NCBI GenBank assembly: GCA_026182355.1
Contig: JAPFBL010000553.1
Location: 1-64,000 of the forward strand
Direction: 5' to 3'
Origin: Hermatobates lingyangjiaoensis
Taxonomy: Eukaryota; Arthropoda; Insecta; Hemiptera; Hermatobatidae
DNA length: 64,000 nt
Translations under genes and position numbers: made by a program
Shown here: in pieces, positions 11,095-22,649 of the stretch
Numbering within the stretch: the first letter of the stretch is position 1
Layout of the letters: every line of letters starts with the position of its first letter
The notes under the pieces: model-generated
Told to the model about the DNA's origin: nothing
The model's database searches: none
What the model saw: only the letters and a program-made list of their open reading frames with translations

Positions 11095-11736
11095 AGGTCT
11101 GATGAGTTAGGAGTCTGAACCTCCAACACTGACTACGACTCGTTAATAATAAGGGGATACTAACGCATATTCCATTTTCGACTTGTATGTTATCTATCAA
11201 ACAAAATGGCATTTCATCAATACCTGGTGAATTATCATGCTAATATTAAAGGTATAAATAGCTTTATGGCTATATTTTTTTTATCCTGGTTTAGTCTAGC
11301 TTTAAACAATTTTGAAGCCAACGTTTCGTCTATCTTTGTAGACACCTAGAGAGCTAAATCAATACATATTTAATTACAGTTACATAAAAAAAACTTTATA
11401 TGTTACATTATTACATTAATATTCCTAAGTACTTTCCGATTGCAAAGAAATAACTACATAACCGTTGTATTCAAATCAGCCAATAGTGCTGCTCCTAGCG
11501 ACAGTTTAACAAACATTCGATATCACACTTGATAACACAAAACAGCTTTTTTTTTTATTAAAAACACATGAAAACTACATCAAAAATGAAACTGGAAAAC
11601 ATATTGCAGGGTAAAAAGCTAACGAAATTGCGTCTACATATAAAAATTTAATCGTATAAACAACGCGTTTCGAACACACGTCAGAACTACAAAACATATC
11701 TTTTAATTACTAAGTATATATTTTGACTATATATAT

Positions 11737-11808
<72 letters not shown>

Positions 11809-13925
11809 TATTATATATATATATATTATATAATATATAGGTTATCAGTATCCGTTTTTTTGTTACATAGATTTTTAGTTTTCTAAATGTGAATCATTAT
11901 TTTTATAAGCCTCTTGTTTTTATTATTTTCATAATCTATAATCTTTGTGTTATCTAGTTTATAGTTAATCATAACAAATTCATAGTTTGTTATGATATAA
12001 AACGAAAACTTATACATTCCCTTCCTCTCTCTTAATATAAACTGTCAAACTATTTGCAAATAAATTCACCCATCTAGATATTTGGAAAACCAATTTCATC
12101 TAAATATTTGGCAAACTTTTACATCATTTTGTTTTAATCAAATAGTGTCTTAGAGAAATTTTAAAGATTTAATCAAATATATCATTTTATGATCTGGGAG
12201 AGCAAAATTATTGTTTTTTTTAAAAAAAATGTAAAATAAAAGTGTTTTATTTAATTTATGTGTTTTTACAAAATTAAAGGAAAACTTGTCCACACACTAT
12301 TCAAGTAAATTTTATTTGTATTTGTAAATTAATTTTAAATAAATATGGTGCACTAATAAAATTTGGTATCATCGTACTAATTAACTTTCATTTCATATTT
12401 TTATTAATAAAATAAATTAGATGTACTCACTTTCTAAAATATCTAAACGGTTGAATTTTACTTCCAAGAAAGTTAATCTGACAGATAAAATGGTGAATTT
12501 GATTTGTTTAAGTTTTACATTCATTGAAAAAAAAATGATAATTTTTTTTTAAGAAATAGTGAATTTGATTTGCAATCGTGTAAAATTGATTTAGAAAAAG
12601 AGTTTAGATTGACTGTGATTTTTTTTTGTTTTAAGGGTAGGACTAAGGGTCTGCAAGGGAAAATGCATCACCTCTGATGGCAATTCCTCCAGGGAATATT
12701 GCACCTTCCTATTTGCTTCAAATTACCTGTGAGTCAAGTCTCCTAGTCCCTTCAATAAGCACAGGATTGATTTTACAAGTTCTTTGTGTCTTTTCAATTT
12801 CAAATCATGGGGCTTAATTTGTCCTTTTACTGTGATCGAGAGAGCTTCACAATAGAAATCCGCCACAACAGATATGATTTTCTATTTTCTCCATCATATT
12901 GCCTTCAAAAAATCTCCCTTCTATGTAAACGTTTCTTTTAAAGTAATAAATGTCTAACTGTTACGATGATCTCATTTTTACTTAGATTAAATAGTTTTTA
13001 TACTTAGTCGTCTGTTTTGTTTTCCATGGAAGGTTTCCTAACAAGCCTTAAAAATATTGAGAATCTGGTTAAATATCAAAGTTTTTGCGTACTTTTGAAC
13101 ATCCAAGTTTTAATAGCCCCCTTATCAGTATTATAACATACATTAGAGGCAAAACCTTTGATTTTTCTTTTTCCTAGACTCAGCTATTATATTATACTTC
13201 ATTTTTATATCTTTAGCAAAAAGAACCTTTAGAAGGCCAGGTTAGGTTGCAGTGACCATCCCGCAGAGAACACATATAGGCCAAAGATTGTGCCTTTGTG
13301 ATACCACAAAATGAACTTTTTCTACATTAGGAGTCCTAAATTTTCGTTATTTCAAGTGTTTTTGGAGTAAGAATCTTTAATGAAGTTAATTAATTCTTGT
13401 TAATATCTTTTTTTAAAAAAGTATGTTTTTTCGTTTCCTTTGTGGCCAACCTGCACATAAAGCTGTCCAGTTGGCTTTCGTCTTTCCTTTCCCAGGACAA
13501 CCCTTAAAAGGGTTGAAATATTTAATGTGAGTCCTAGTATCTTTTTTCATTCGTGGCTGTTCAAGTTGTCAAAGATATATACATCTGACAATTTTACATA
13601 ATTTCCCAGTGTAGCATGTACGTACGTAGTATTCATACTGTACATGAATTTTGGATACATACCAACTGTCTTTTGACAACATTTTACATAATTATCCCAG
13701 CACTGTACGATCGACATCATTTTCAACCATGAAATTTGAGAAACAGGAACCATGGTATAAAAGTCATACATTTATCCCCCCCCCACTACAGTACAGTATA
13801 TTAACTACATAAATAAAAATACTTCCTTAACACTAATAATTTTTTTTTTTTTCCATTACCATACTTATAAGTTTCACATTTAGGCTTACTAGGCATAGTT
13901 TTGGTTATTTATTATTTGGCACCCA
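11095..13925. repeat. 2.84-kb tandem duplication, copy 2
   Basis: Direct repeat of 8,248-11,094. The order is the same: C fragment 11,600-11,700, TA tract 11,727-11,840, candidate exon 12,636-12,728, SINE fragment 13,238-13,392, poly-C near 13,775. The last 300 bases (13,600-13,900) show scattered missing bases compared with copy 1. Confidence 0.88.
12636..12728 (+). CDS. Candidate internal exon, duplicate copy
   Basis: Same 93-bp open stretch as 9,788-9,880, with the same donor-like gtgagt. The acceptor side reads ttttaag instead of ttttag, still ending in AG. Because the copies are recent duplicates, their identity is not evidence of purifying selection. Confidence 0.22.
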
Positions 13926-13939
13926 TTTTAGTAATGGCG

Positions 13940-14193
13940 AACCACATTACCTGTTGATTCTACATTGGGAGTCCAAAATTTTACCTAAGCCAAGTGTATT
14001 TTGAGTAGGCATCTTTAAGGAGTGCCTGACATCGTACAGTCTCGGGACCGACGGTTTAACGTCCTATCCGTGGGACGACGTGCTCAGATTTATTCACCTC
14101 TTACGTAAATAAATCGAAGGTCAGGTGGGTATCGAACCTGGGACCTACCAGTTCAGAGACGAGTATGTTAACCACTGAGCTAGCCAGTCCCCA
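13940..14193 (-). mobile_element. tRNA-derived SINE
   Basis: In minus orientation it opens with a clear tRNA-like head: gggactggctagctcagtgg (A box) and ggttcgatacc (B box about 50 bp later). Next come the family body with a gtgaataaa-type segment, cctgtacgatgtcag, and a lysine-tRNA-unlike linker. The TTAGG-type tail seen in other copies is not present. This is the best-preserved tRNA head of the family in the window. RNA polymerase III transcription is expected from the boxes. It has no coding capacity and would depend on a partner LINE. Confidence 0.8.
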
Positions 14194-14199
14194 CCAACT

Positions 14200-15000
14200 A
14201 ACTAATAAGTATTTGTTATAGGTTAGTCATCTCGTAGATTTAATGATAGAGACGGATCGCTAAGAGCTCTAGAGAAGGGCGGTATGGCTGACTTAATAAG
14301 AGATGCGTGGGCTCAGAGTTACGAGCCAGACTGATTACGAGCCTCGTACTTCCACGTACCGATGACGGACAAGGCTCTCTCAACTACACCTAGAGCCAGC
14401 AATTAATGACTCCACGACGTTTCACAATTGAACCCCACCCTTTCTCAGGTAATATACGACGAGACGAACACCATTACGGTAATTAGTGGACAGTGGAGGT
14501 CGTGTCCTGTGATTAATGCCCATAAAGCCTATCAATTATACTTTAAGTCTCTTCTTAATCATATTGAATTATCCTTTCGCTTCGCAGCCATCAGAGGAAA
14601 CCGTTAAATAATTCTACTCCCTAACTAAAACAACCAATTAGCCCGCCATTGACCAACAAGCGCAAAAGATCAACTGACGCTTCAAACAAAATTAATTACT
14701 TCCAGGAAGAGAAGAGTAAACCAACATGTTCTGACAAAAGCTCACAATTTAAGCAGCAGTAGAATAGAATAGCAGTTCTTAACCTCTATTGACTCACATC
14801 CTGTTTTCTAGAATATCCCATAAGTAAAAACCCTTTTACTTTTCACAATTGACTATTCAAAGTTTCATTTACAAAGTTCGTTTCATAAACTTTAACACAA
14901 TCCTTACGCCTTGTTATAACTTAGTAAGTATAATAAATCACGAATTAATCTTAAACTTTCAATACTACGATTGCATTAACAGTCAACCTCAGCAAAGAAC
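14200..15000. other. Unique, GC-richer sequence without recognised gene
   Basis: Positions 14,220-14,720 are near-balanced in composition and contain no repeat shared with the rest of the window and no long open frame. Candidate conserved non-coding or regulatory sequence. Position 14,720 onward is ordinary AT-rich DNA. Confidence 0.35.
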
Positions 15001-15006
15001 ATATGC

Positions 15007-15150
15007 ATATAAGATTATTGCAGTGAACTCCTGTTCCCTTTCTATTTCTGATTTTGTACCAACACCCAACTACCACAAAAATCAGAAATAGAAAGGGAAC
15101 AGGAGTTCACTGCAAAGTGGGTATCATGTTTTCTGTCAATAATCTTATAT
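15007..15150. repeat. Interrupted long hairpin
   Basis: Inner arms at 15,020-15,057 and about 15,075-15,113 pair almost perfectly around a 17-base loop. Outer arms at 15,007-15,020 and 15,137-15,150 also pair, but 23 extra bases (15,114-15,136) interrupt the right side. The sequence is not related to families A-H. It looks like a fold-back insertion or a template-switch product. Confidence 0.8.
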
Positions 15151-15279
15151 TACAGAGGGACTGTGAAACCTCTGTACCCATTAGCAGAATAACGGAACTT
15201 CGCTAGGCAGCAGGTAACTGGAAACGCCCGCATGGACCTACAAACTCTACACACCTATTGGTCACCATTATAACGAATC

Positions 15280-15282
<3 letters not shown>

Positions 15283-15318
<36 letters not shown>

Positions 15319-15445
15319 AAATAAAAAACGAAGGAAACACACAGAAAGACACAGACATAACTCACATTTTTTTACTTTTAAATCACAGTTTTTTATTTTA
15401 TTGTAAAAAAGTCCGCTGGACCGTTTCTTTTAATTGTATATATAT
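15283..15445 (-). mobile_element. Family E fragment after (TA)n
   Basis: A (TA)n tract is followed by cgaaggaaacacacagaaag and gacacagacataactcaca, the outer arm of family E (see 23,477-23,761). The core is replaced by a T-run, and the family's gtccgctggaccgtttcttt segment follows. Confidence 0.65.
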
Positions 15446-15464
15446 ATCACTTAATTAAAGGAAA

Positions 15465-15564
15465 CACGATTACCTGAAGAATTTCGGATTACCCAAACAT
15501 TTGAGTCTGTATGTGTGTTTCCTTACTCTGTGTGTTACTCTTGTTGAATTTTGAACTTGTGTAT

Positions 15565-15566
<2 letters not shown>
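15465..15566 (+). mobile_element. Family D repeat, single arm
   Basis: Sense orientation: cctgaagaatttcggattac, then cccaaacatttgagtctgta and gtgtgtttccttactctg. The core is one of the more diverged D cores (extra bases after CTGAAGA). Immediately followed by a (TA)n run at 15,567-15,612. Confidence 0.6.
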
Positions 15567-15615
<49 letters not shown>

Positions 15616-15665
15616 TGGTTATACACCACTGAATATTGTCGGTCGTATATAACCAATCATATATA
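15567..15665. repeat. (TA)n tract and short inverted repeat
   Basis: A (TA)n run is followed by arms atatgattggttat (about 15,610-15,624) and ataaccaatcatat (15,649-15,662), forming a small stem-loop. Confidence 0.75.
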
Positions 15666-15729
15666 AAAGGAGAACTGCTACCGAAGTACACTAATATATA
15701 TATACATTTATATATAAACCATTAAATCG

Positions 15730-16015
15730 AAATGCTGTATTATTGACTAGTTTTAGTGAACTTATATTCGGTCTGGTTGACTGACAGCCTCTTGTTAACT
15801 TTTGCAAAGAATGTGCTTTATCAATGATGGTTTGTGCAGATTCTGCAAAGAAGAGGAAGAGATACTGTTGCACCTACTGGCTGACTGTCAACTTTGTAGG
15901 TGACAGTGCAAAGGCAGGTGCTTTGGGACACTCAACAAAACTATAGAGAAGAACTTTTACCATTGGACCCAGCAAAAGTGCTGAGCTTCTTGGAAGCGCT
16001 GAAGCTAACTGGGGT
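15730..16015 (+). pseudogene. Non-LTR retrotransposon C-terminal relic
   Basis: Positions 15,811-15,903 translate to a peptide with GLCRFCKEEEEILLHLLADC, the C-x2-C ... H-x4-C zinc-knuckle-like motif that follows the RNase H region in many LINEs (I, R1 and Jockey-like groups). Positions 15,948-16,012, in a different frame, give EELLPLDPAKVLSFLEALKL, which fits the usual distal end of such proteins. A stop codon and at least one frameshift separate the two, and the upstream RNase H part is not readable. This is a dead 5'-truncated insertion. The clade is not resolved. Confidence 0.6.
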
Positions 16016-16019
16016 ACTG

Positions 16020-16460
16020 TAGTACAGAATGGGGGGGAAGTACAATATTTCTTAGGATGCAGTACTATAATCATCCTCAACAAATAAATAAATAGACCAG
16101 CTCCCTAGACCTGATTTAAACACGTTGGGTATCACCTTTCCTTTATTCAGATCACGGTAAAAACTGTTATCAGGTCAAGACACCCGAATTCGGACGATTG
16201 GGTATCATACTTCAATAGCTGTTTGAAAATATATTAATATCTAATAAAACGTTTTAATTGCTATAAAGTAATATAAAAATAATTTATACAGAATATAAAT
16301 CGTTAAAAAATTCATTATAGAGGTGGTTTGTTTAGAGAGAAGAAAACCATTACCGACCACTAATTTAATTCAATTTGCTAAATTGAATTTTTCTTTCCCC
16401 GGTATCATCGAGTTTTTTTTTCTTTTTCAATAATCAACTCTTGTAAAAAAATCTTGTATA
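16020..16460. other. AT-rich sequence, nothing recognised
   Basis: A short G-run lies at 16,031-16,037. Otherwise AT-rich with no repeat or gene seen. Confidence 0.5.
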
Positions 16461-16464
16461 TTAC

Positions 16465-16605
16465 CTTCATTTCATTTACTATCCTTGTGATTTCTCGTTC
16501 TAAAAAACTCGTCTGTTTCGGATCCGAATTTCTTGCTGTCTCTAGCAGTTTTCTTCGGCACTGTTGTATGATTTTCAAAAAATATTTATCTTCCATTTTG
16601 TCTTC
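16465..16605 (-). CDS. Candidate internal exon (141 bp), unassigned
   Basis: On the minus strand an acceptor-like gaatctcag is followed by 47 codons open in frame 0, ending at AAG before a donor-like gtaatatac. Length is a multiple of three and both ends are phase 0. The peptide is highly charged and predicted helical (KYFLKIIQQCRRKLLETARN, later FLEREITRIVNEMK), without low complexity, unlike the other open frames in the window. I do not recognise the family. If real, neighbouring exons lie outside what I can identify. It could be part of a host gene or an old transposase. The same frame stays open past the donor to a stop near 16,405. Confidence 0.4.
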
Positions 16606-16609
16606 CTGA

Positions 16610-18930
16610 GATTCAAAAAATCCAGACCTAAAAATAATAATTTATATAAATCTTAACTAATCGTCTCTGGTAAAAAAATATTTGAAAAAGAATAAAGTAT
16701 AACAGAATAAAAAATAATTTATTTAAAGAAAATAAATAATGTTTGTATCTCACACAATTCCTTAGATACTATGTTATTGAAAAAATTATGTCTAGCTAAA
16801 TTCATTTCTTTAAACTTTTGTTCTAAACGTGTTTATCTTTTATCAAGATAAGAAACTGTTAACTCGGTACCACTTTTCAATTTAGATTATCTCCGATATT
16901 CTTAGACATTTCATTTTAAACTTAGAAATATTTCGCAAAATAAATAACTATTGACACTGCTTGTTGACATACTGTCATTGTGGTTGGATGCCGTACAGAA
17001 GTATGCAGTATAATGGAGATTTCTTGTAAATTCTCTTGGCAGATAGGAAAGATTTATTTTAAAATGTTTCACCAAAAAAAAAAAAATTATTTTGCAGTAA
17101 GCAAACATGAGAAGATATAGAAAAAAAAAAACACAAAATTAATAAACAACTTGATATTTCTAAAAGCGAAAGAAATAAAGTACATAATATTTTTTTGGGG
17201 GTTAATACGGAAGTATGTTTGTTTTCATCGTTTACATATAATTATTCTCTATTACCCTAATTTCAAATCTACTTTCTGTAAGTGATAGATAAGTTCTCAG
17301 ACGTTAGTTACACAGAGTCGTTAGTTTTGTAATCCGTAATTGTGTGGTATTTACCACAGTATACTTACACAGAGACTGAGAGAGCGTTGTTGCTTACCTT
17401 GGAGAATATTAAAATTGTCTTAGTGTCCTATGCAAATAAGATTAACAACGAATAAATATGAAGTTTAAAAGAGGGTAACAGCCACACCCCTCAACGCCCT
17501 TCCAAAACTCTCTAAAGGGACCTTTTAGATATTCAACAGCACTTAAATTGTTTCCCGCAAAAGGTTTTTGTTATATAATTTACTGATTTATCCCTATGGT
17601 TGGAATTAATCTAAGACCCATAATATGATGAAGTTTTAAAGAGGGTTCTTCCACTATGGCTCCCTAAGGAGGGCGTTTAGTGGATTGTGGGGCCAGTTTT
17701 GCGTCTTTTCAGGGGGAATTTTATATAAAAATACATTGTTTATATCTTTATATCTTATAATTCTTTGCTGAGTTTAACTTCAGAAACAATGATAAAAAAT
17801 AGCTTATCGACAGTGATAATAGAAAGTCATCATACACTATGCAAGCGTTCCTAGCCCTCAGTACGTGGACTTATAATATGGTCTTTATTGAATTTAAATT
17901 TAATGTGGAATATAATACGTAAATTATACCTTCATAGAACTTTTCGACCACTGATTGTTCAAAATAATAATTTAATTTATTATTATTAAGTCCAAAATAA
18001 TAAATTTGATTTGGACGTAAAGTTGGCTTGAAATTAGAAGTTATTAATCTAGATATAATCCTCAATAACTAAATTAGTGTTTCATAAATTATATATTTAT
18101 TTTCAATTGATTACCAGTTTATAAAAATTTTTATTTGATATAGCATGGATAGGAGTTATTTTTTCAACAGTTATGTAAATTTAAAGGATGTAATATAAAA
18201 AGACGTTGCATAAATGCATATAGTTTTTAAATATATTCTCCTTATACATCGTATTTTAATAAATGGTAATCAGTTGCGAATAAATATGTAATATTACGTC
18301 ATCATGAAATGAAATATTTGATCTCGTACTCATTACGAGATCCATTTAATGTTTTCTAAATAAGTTCTATTATTAAATTTTTAAGAACGTGATTTTTTCT
18401 TCTAAACACTTTACGATGTTGCAAAGACAACTGAAAAAGTACTACTCCAAAGGCCATCTTATGAAAAACTTTTAAGCAAAAGAACGTTTCTTTTCTACTA
18501 TCAATCTATTCTACTTAATAAATTGTAATCAGCTGTTTAAATTACATGAAATATAAAGAGGTGAGTTTTATTTGCGAATCGATTTATACTCGTTTGTCAA
18601 TTAGAGATGTTAGCCAGCATCGTTTAATGGTATCCAATCAATACTAATGGAAATATGCTTCAAATAAAGCCGTGCTTTTCAACATAGCTGTATACACGTG
18701 TCTGATCAGGGACTCAAATTGAAACGTATAATAAACTTCCTGATTTATTCACAAAAGTATATATTCACAAAAGTATTGCTTTAATAATTAAACAATACAC
18801 ATTACAATTACCCTAGCTCGACTGTGGACTTGAAAAACTTTTTAAAAATAATAATAAAAGAAATATTTAGTATAAACTTACAGTTGTTAAGTTTGTCAAC
18901 ATTGTGTAATAACAACACTACCAAAAAACT
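16610..18930. other. AT-rich intergenic or intronic sequence
   Basis: No repeat copies are seen except a short C-family terminal fragment near 17,322-17,365 (aatccgtaattgtgtggtat). Positions 17,455-17,720 are slightly GC-richer with gagggt motifs. No gene recognised on either strand. Confidence 0.45.
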
Positions 18931-18934
18931 GTGT

Positions 18935-19470
18935 GGAAGGAAACCTCAAAGTGATAATAATTTCCAGACGTAATGTTGAAGTTCTTAATTCCAGAAAAGA
19001 AACGATCTCCCAAGAAATGAAAACAATGTTGAAAATTGTATAGTGAAAAAATTAAACAAGTATACAACAAAAGGAAAATAATTTCCAGACGTGAAGTTTA
19101 AGTTCTTAATTCCAGAAACAAAACGATCTCCCAAAAATGAAAAAAATGTTCAAAATTGTATAGCGATAAAAATTAGATAAGTATACAACAAAAGGAAAAT
19201 AATGTCTTAATTCTAGAAAAGAAGTGATCTTCAACAAAAGGATAATAATTTCCAGACGTAAAATTTAATTTCTTAGTCTAACTGACGGACAGATCTCCCA
19301 ACAATTGAAAGAAAATAATCAAAATTGTAGAGCAAAAAAAAATTACCATAAAACTGTTCTCTAAGAATGACTGTATTCCTTACAGGTATACTTCCTGTAA
19401 TTTTGGTATACCTTTATCAAACGTAAACTTCAAGTTGTTCATTTCAGCAATACAACGATGTCCTAAAAAA
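18935..19470. repeat. Diverged ~121-bp tandem repeat
   Basis: The phrase aataatttccagacgt recurs at about 18,957, 19,078 and 19,246, each time followed by attccagaaa and gatctccc motifs. A fourth, more diverged unit starts near 19,425. A single dispersed relative is at 24,445-24,540. Confidence 0.7.
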
Positions 19471-19474
19471 GGAA

Positions 19475-20530
19475 ACAATAACAATTGTATATTGAACAAC
19501 AGCAGCATAAAATGTTCAGTAAGAATGTCTGAATTACTTACAGGTAAAAATCTACACACAATTATTTTTGTAGTTTTTTAAAGCTAACATGCCGCAAAAA
19601 AAATACTAATTTTTGCTATATATGTTGTCATAAATCAAACTTCTAACAAACTATATATTTTTTAAATTTCTCCTTAAGTCATTTGTGTTTTTAAAATATA
19701 ACTATTTTTTATTGTATTCCTTTAGGTTATTTTAATAAATAATAAATATTTAGAGGTGGGCAGAACTATAAAGTTACAGAGCTCCTTTTGATACGCACAG
19801 TACCGGTTTGGTTCACACGCAGGGTAAGCAATTGAATACTGACACATATACAACTATATTGAAAATGGTACCCAGAACAAGATTTATGATAACATTTTTT
19901 TTTTGATTATGTATAAACTAATTTTGAGATTTCTTACACAAAAACATGACGGTGAAAATGATCCTCATTTTCAAAATAGAGCATCATTTAAGTATTTTAA
20001 ACAGAAAAACACCTGCTTTTTATGATTGATTCAAAATTTCTTAGTCAAAATGTACAATTTTAATAAAAATTTAATGTTAAGTTTAATTTTTTTGTTTTTT
20101 TTTTTAACAAATAATAAGATAAATATTAACAGACACCATCTGGCAAAATCACGTCGGATGGCTGGTGGAAACACGGTTTAATGTAAAACAGTAGCACTTG
20201 AATACGAAACAGAAACAAAAAGTTTATTCGATAAGCTTGGGAAAGATTTTTACAATTTTTCGCAGTTTAATGAAAGAAATGCAAAGAGCGAAGGGCAACA
20301 AAGTTAAGGACCTTAATTTGGTAGTTAGTCGGCGAGGCACGTGTACCGTGGTCCATTTGTGGTAACGAACTGAGGCTACATCCAGCCAACTTTTACGTCT
20401 TCTTTTTTCCTAGGCCTTTTATATAAAAAAAAAATGGTCGTTAATATTGTAAAAATCGTTTGATAGGTTTTTATAACCATTGTTACTTTCGAAGAACTTT
20501 CTTATATGTAAATGACTATCATGTCAAATA
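19475..20530. other. AT-rich sequence, nothing recognised
   Basis: Low-complexity A/T runs. The patch 20,290-20,410 is GC-richer. No gene or repeat recognised. Confidence 0.45.
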
Positions 20531-20544
20531 CAAAATAACTTATT

Positions 20545-20800
20545 GTAGGGTAAAAAGCTAATGAAATGGTCTCCACATATAAAAATTTAATGGTATAAAC
20601 TACGCGTTTAGAACACGTAATGTTCTTCCTCAGGCATTAACTAAAAAATACAATGACACTAGAGAGTTATCTATAGTATACAGTAAATATAGTAGAAACT
20701 AAAAATAAAATAAAATAAAGAAGAGAGTAATGAGTAAATATCACATAATAAGTGATTGCACTACGTTAGAAATACAAAATAACGTTTAAACAACCGAATA
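20545..20800 (-). mobile_element. Family C repeat, single copy
   Basis: Shows the full C layout in minus orientation: gggtaaaaagctaatgaaat, ccacatataaaaatttaatg, a core reading CCTGAGGA, A, GAACAT, loop, GTTC in sense, then the upstream block gttatctatagtatac. The C-family terminal sequence (gtgattgcactacgttaga) lies at 20,752-20,770. The closest relative is 33,660-33,800. Confidence 0.7.
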
Positions 20801-20877
20801 AATAAGAAATAGAAAGATATTTCATTATTAGTGAGGAAAAAATACATAAATCTGTACGACAAGGATTCAATTATTCA

Positions 20878-21345
20878 ACGCGTTTCGAACACATAGTGTT
20901 CATCATCAGGTACATCTACAATATAAACGCAATACTACAATATTTGTTACATCACGTTTCGAACTCTTAATGTTCATCGACAGATACATCTACAATATAA
21001 ACACAATACTACAATATTTGTTACATCACATTTCGAACTCTTGTGTTCATCATCAGATACATCTACAATGTAAACACACTAATAATATATTTGTTACATC
21101 ACGTTTCGAACTCCTAGTGTTCATCATCAGGTACATCTACAATGTAAACACACTACTAATATATTTTTTACATAACGTTTCGAACTCTTAGTGTTCATCG
21201 TCAGATACACCTACAATATACACGCAATACTACAATATTTGTTACATCACGTTTCGAACTCTTAGTGTTTATCATCAGATACATCTACAATATAAACGCA
21301 GTACTACAATATTTGTGTGCGGATATACCTGATGATTAACATTAA
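20878..21345 (-). repeat. 74-bp tandem array of hammerhead-like units
   Basis: Six full units start at 20,881, 20,955, 21,029, 21,102, 21,176 and 21,250 (spacing 74, 74, 73, 74, 74), plus a partial seventh. In the minus sense each carries CTGANGA (one unit CTGTCGA), T, a GAAC...GTTC hairpin and GAAAC/GAAAT, separated by a conserved linker (ttgtagatgtat side). The array is followed by a degenerate plus-sense copy (cctgatgattaacattaagt, 21,328-21,347), so the array ends in an inverted unit. Animal retrozymes and PLE-derived repeats are known to form tandem arrays with one hammerhead per unit. Activity is not demonstrated here. Confidence 0.8.
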
Positions 21346-21349
21346 GTGC

Positions 21350-21940
21350 TCGGCATGCCTGGTATAATTAAATCCTTGTGATGAAGACTTAATGTATTTT
21401 TCTTCACTATTCGTGAGTAAATACCACACAATACCTGCTTGCATACTCATGAGTTGTAAGAGATTTCAATAATTTTCTTCTTTGTATCAATTTTAGAAAA
21501 GTTAATTATGGAGGAAGTTAATATAACATGATTTATTTTACTAATAATATTCTAATAAATATTTGTTTTTATAACAAATATTTCATTATTTGAGTTTTAA
21601 ATAACTAGTTAATTGTATTATAACTAGTTCTTTAAATCTTCCAACGCTCGGGAAAAGTACCCAGTATACCCTAACCTGAATTTAGGTTTCAACACTAACG
21701 CTAAAATGAATGGACAGTTTATCAAAACTTCAGACACTGTATTATAAAGTACAGTTCCTACAAACTTGAGTGGTACTATTTCTAAGAGCGTGTGTTTGTG
21801 TTGTGAGCCAGCATGGAGTGTGATAACAAAATAAGGACACGTTTTTAATTTTGCGTGCGTTGTTCACTCTAATTTTGAAAAATGTTTTTGTTCTTCTGGG
21901 ACACTCGTCATGAGTTCTCAGTTTTGACTATATAGCAAGT
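21350..21940. other. AT-rich sequence with C-family terminal piece
   Basis: Positions 21,415-21,450 resemble the C-family end (gagtaaataccacacaatac). The rest is unique and AT-rich without a recognised gene. Confidence 0.45.
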
Positions 21941-21944
21941 GTTG

Positions 21945-22190
21945 TTTTTTCGAACCCCACCTGGCTTTCGATTTATTCACGTGGGAGGTGAATAAAACTG
22001 AGTATTTCTTCCCTCGGAGAGGATGTGAAGCTGTCGGTCCCGAGCCTGTACGATGTCAGGTACTCGTTAAAAGATCCCTACTCGAAATGCTCTCGAGTTT
22101 GGGAAAATTTAGAGCTCTCAGTGTAGAATCAACCGATCAAACAAAAAGCTGACGTTATCACCCGCTAGGGGATCGGTTTAAACAACTAAA
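21945..22190 (+). mobile_element. tRNA-derived SINE, 5'-truncated
   Basis: Starts inside the B box (ttcgaaccccacctgg) and contains the family body: gatttattcacgtgggaggt, gcctgtacgatgtcagg, tactcgttaaaagatcccta and a cagtgtagaatcaacc segment, then tgacgttatcacccgctagg. The A-box half and the TTAGG-type tail are absent. Confidence 0.7.
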
Positions 22191-22194
22191 AAAA

Positions 22195-22500
22195 AGTGTT
22201 GTTTTTATGCGAGAGGCTAGATCAGGGTAACGAGGTTAGATTAGTGTTTGCGTGCTCGAAGATTTTTTCCAGTTACAAATATTGAAGCAGAGAATTTGTA
22301 ATAATTTTGTAAATAAAATGGTATTGTATGCTCAAAAACTCTTGAAATGTTAACAATGGAGTACGCTAAGTCAACTTGAGCAAAAAAGAAAATATATAAT
22401 TATATAAGTTATTCCACAGGTAATTATTTTTAACCACAAAAAATCTTTGAGCATGGAAACAAGAATATTAGCCTTTAACCTTCTCATAAAAACAAGACAT
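22195..22500. other. Unique AT-rich sequence
   Basis: No recognised gene or repeat. Confidence 0.45.
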
Positions 22501-22502
22501 GC

Positions 22503-22645
22503 TATATAAAAAGATTTCACATAAACACGTGAAACAACAATCAATGATCAAACCACAAAAAGAAATGGGAAAACAAGACTAAGATCTTTCAACCGTAACA
22601 AGCGGTCTTCGTTAGAGTCAAAAACCCAACGTCAGAGTGAAAAAT
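22503..22645 (-). mobile_element. Family B single arm
   Basis: Minus-sense arm with all B landmarks: aaagatttcacataaacacg, caatgatcaaaccacaa, then the core. Here CTGACGA has become CTAACGA; the GACCG/CGGTT hairpin and GAAAG are intact. It stops at aaacccaacg, the usual fold-back centre, and lacks the second arm. Confidence 0.7.
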
Positions 22646-22649
22646 ATGC

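Noticed and set aside
14105..14193. A functional tRNA gene on the minus strand
   Set aside because: A and B boxes are good but the acceptor and anticodon stems do not close and the sequence continues into the SINE body seen in other copies.
20881..21345. CRISPR-like array (regular repeats with spacers)
   Set aside because: The spacers are as conserved as the repeats, no cas genes exist, and the genome is animal; it is a satellite-like tandem array.
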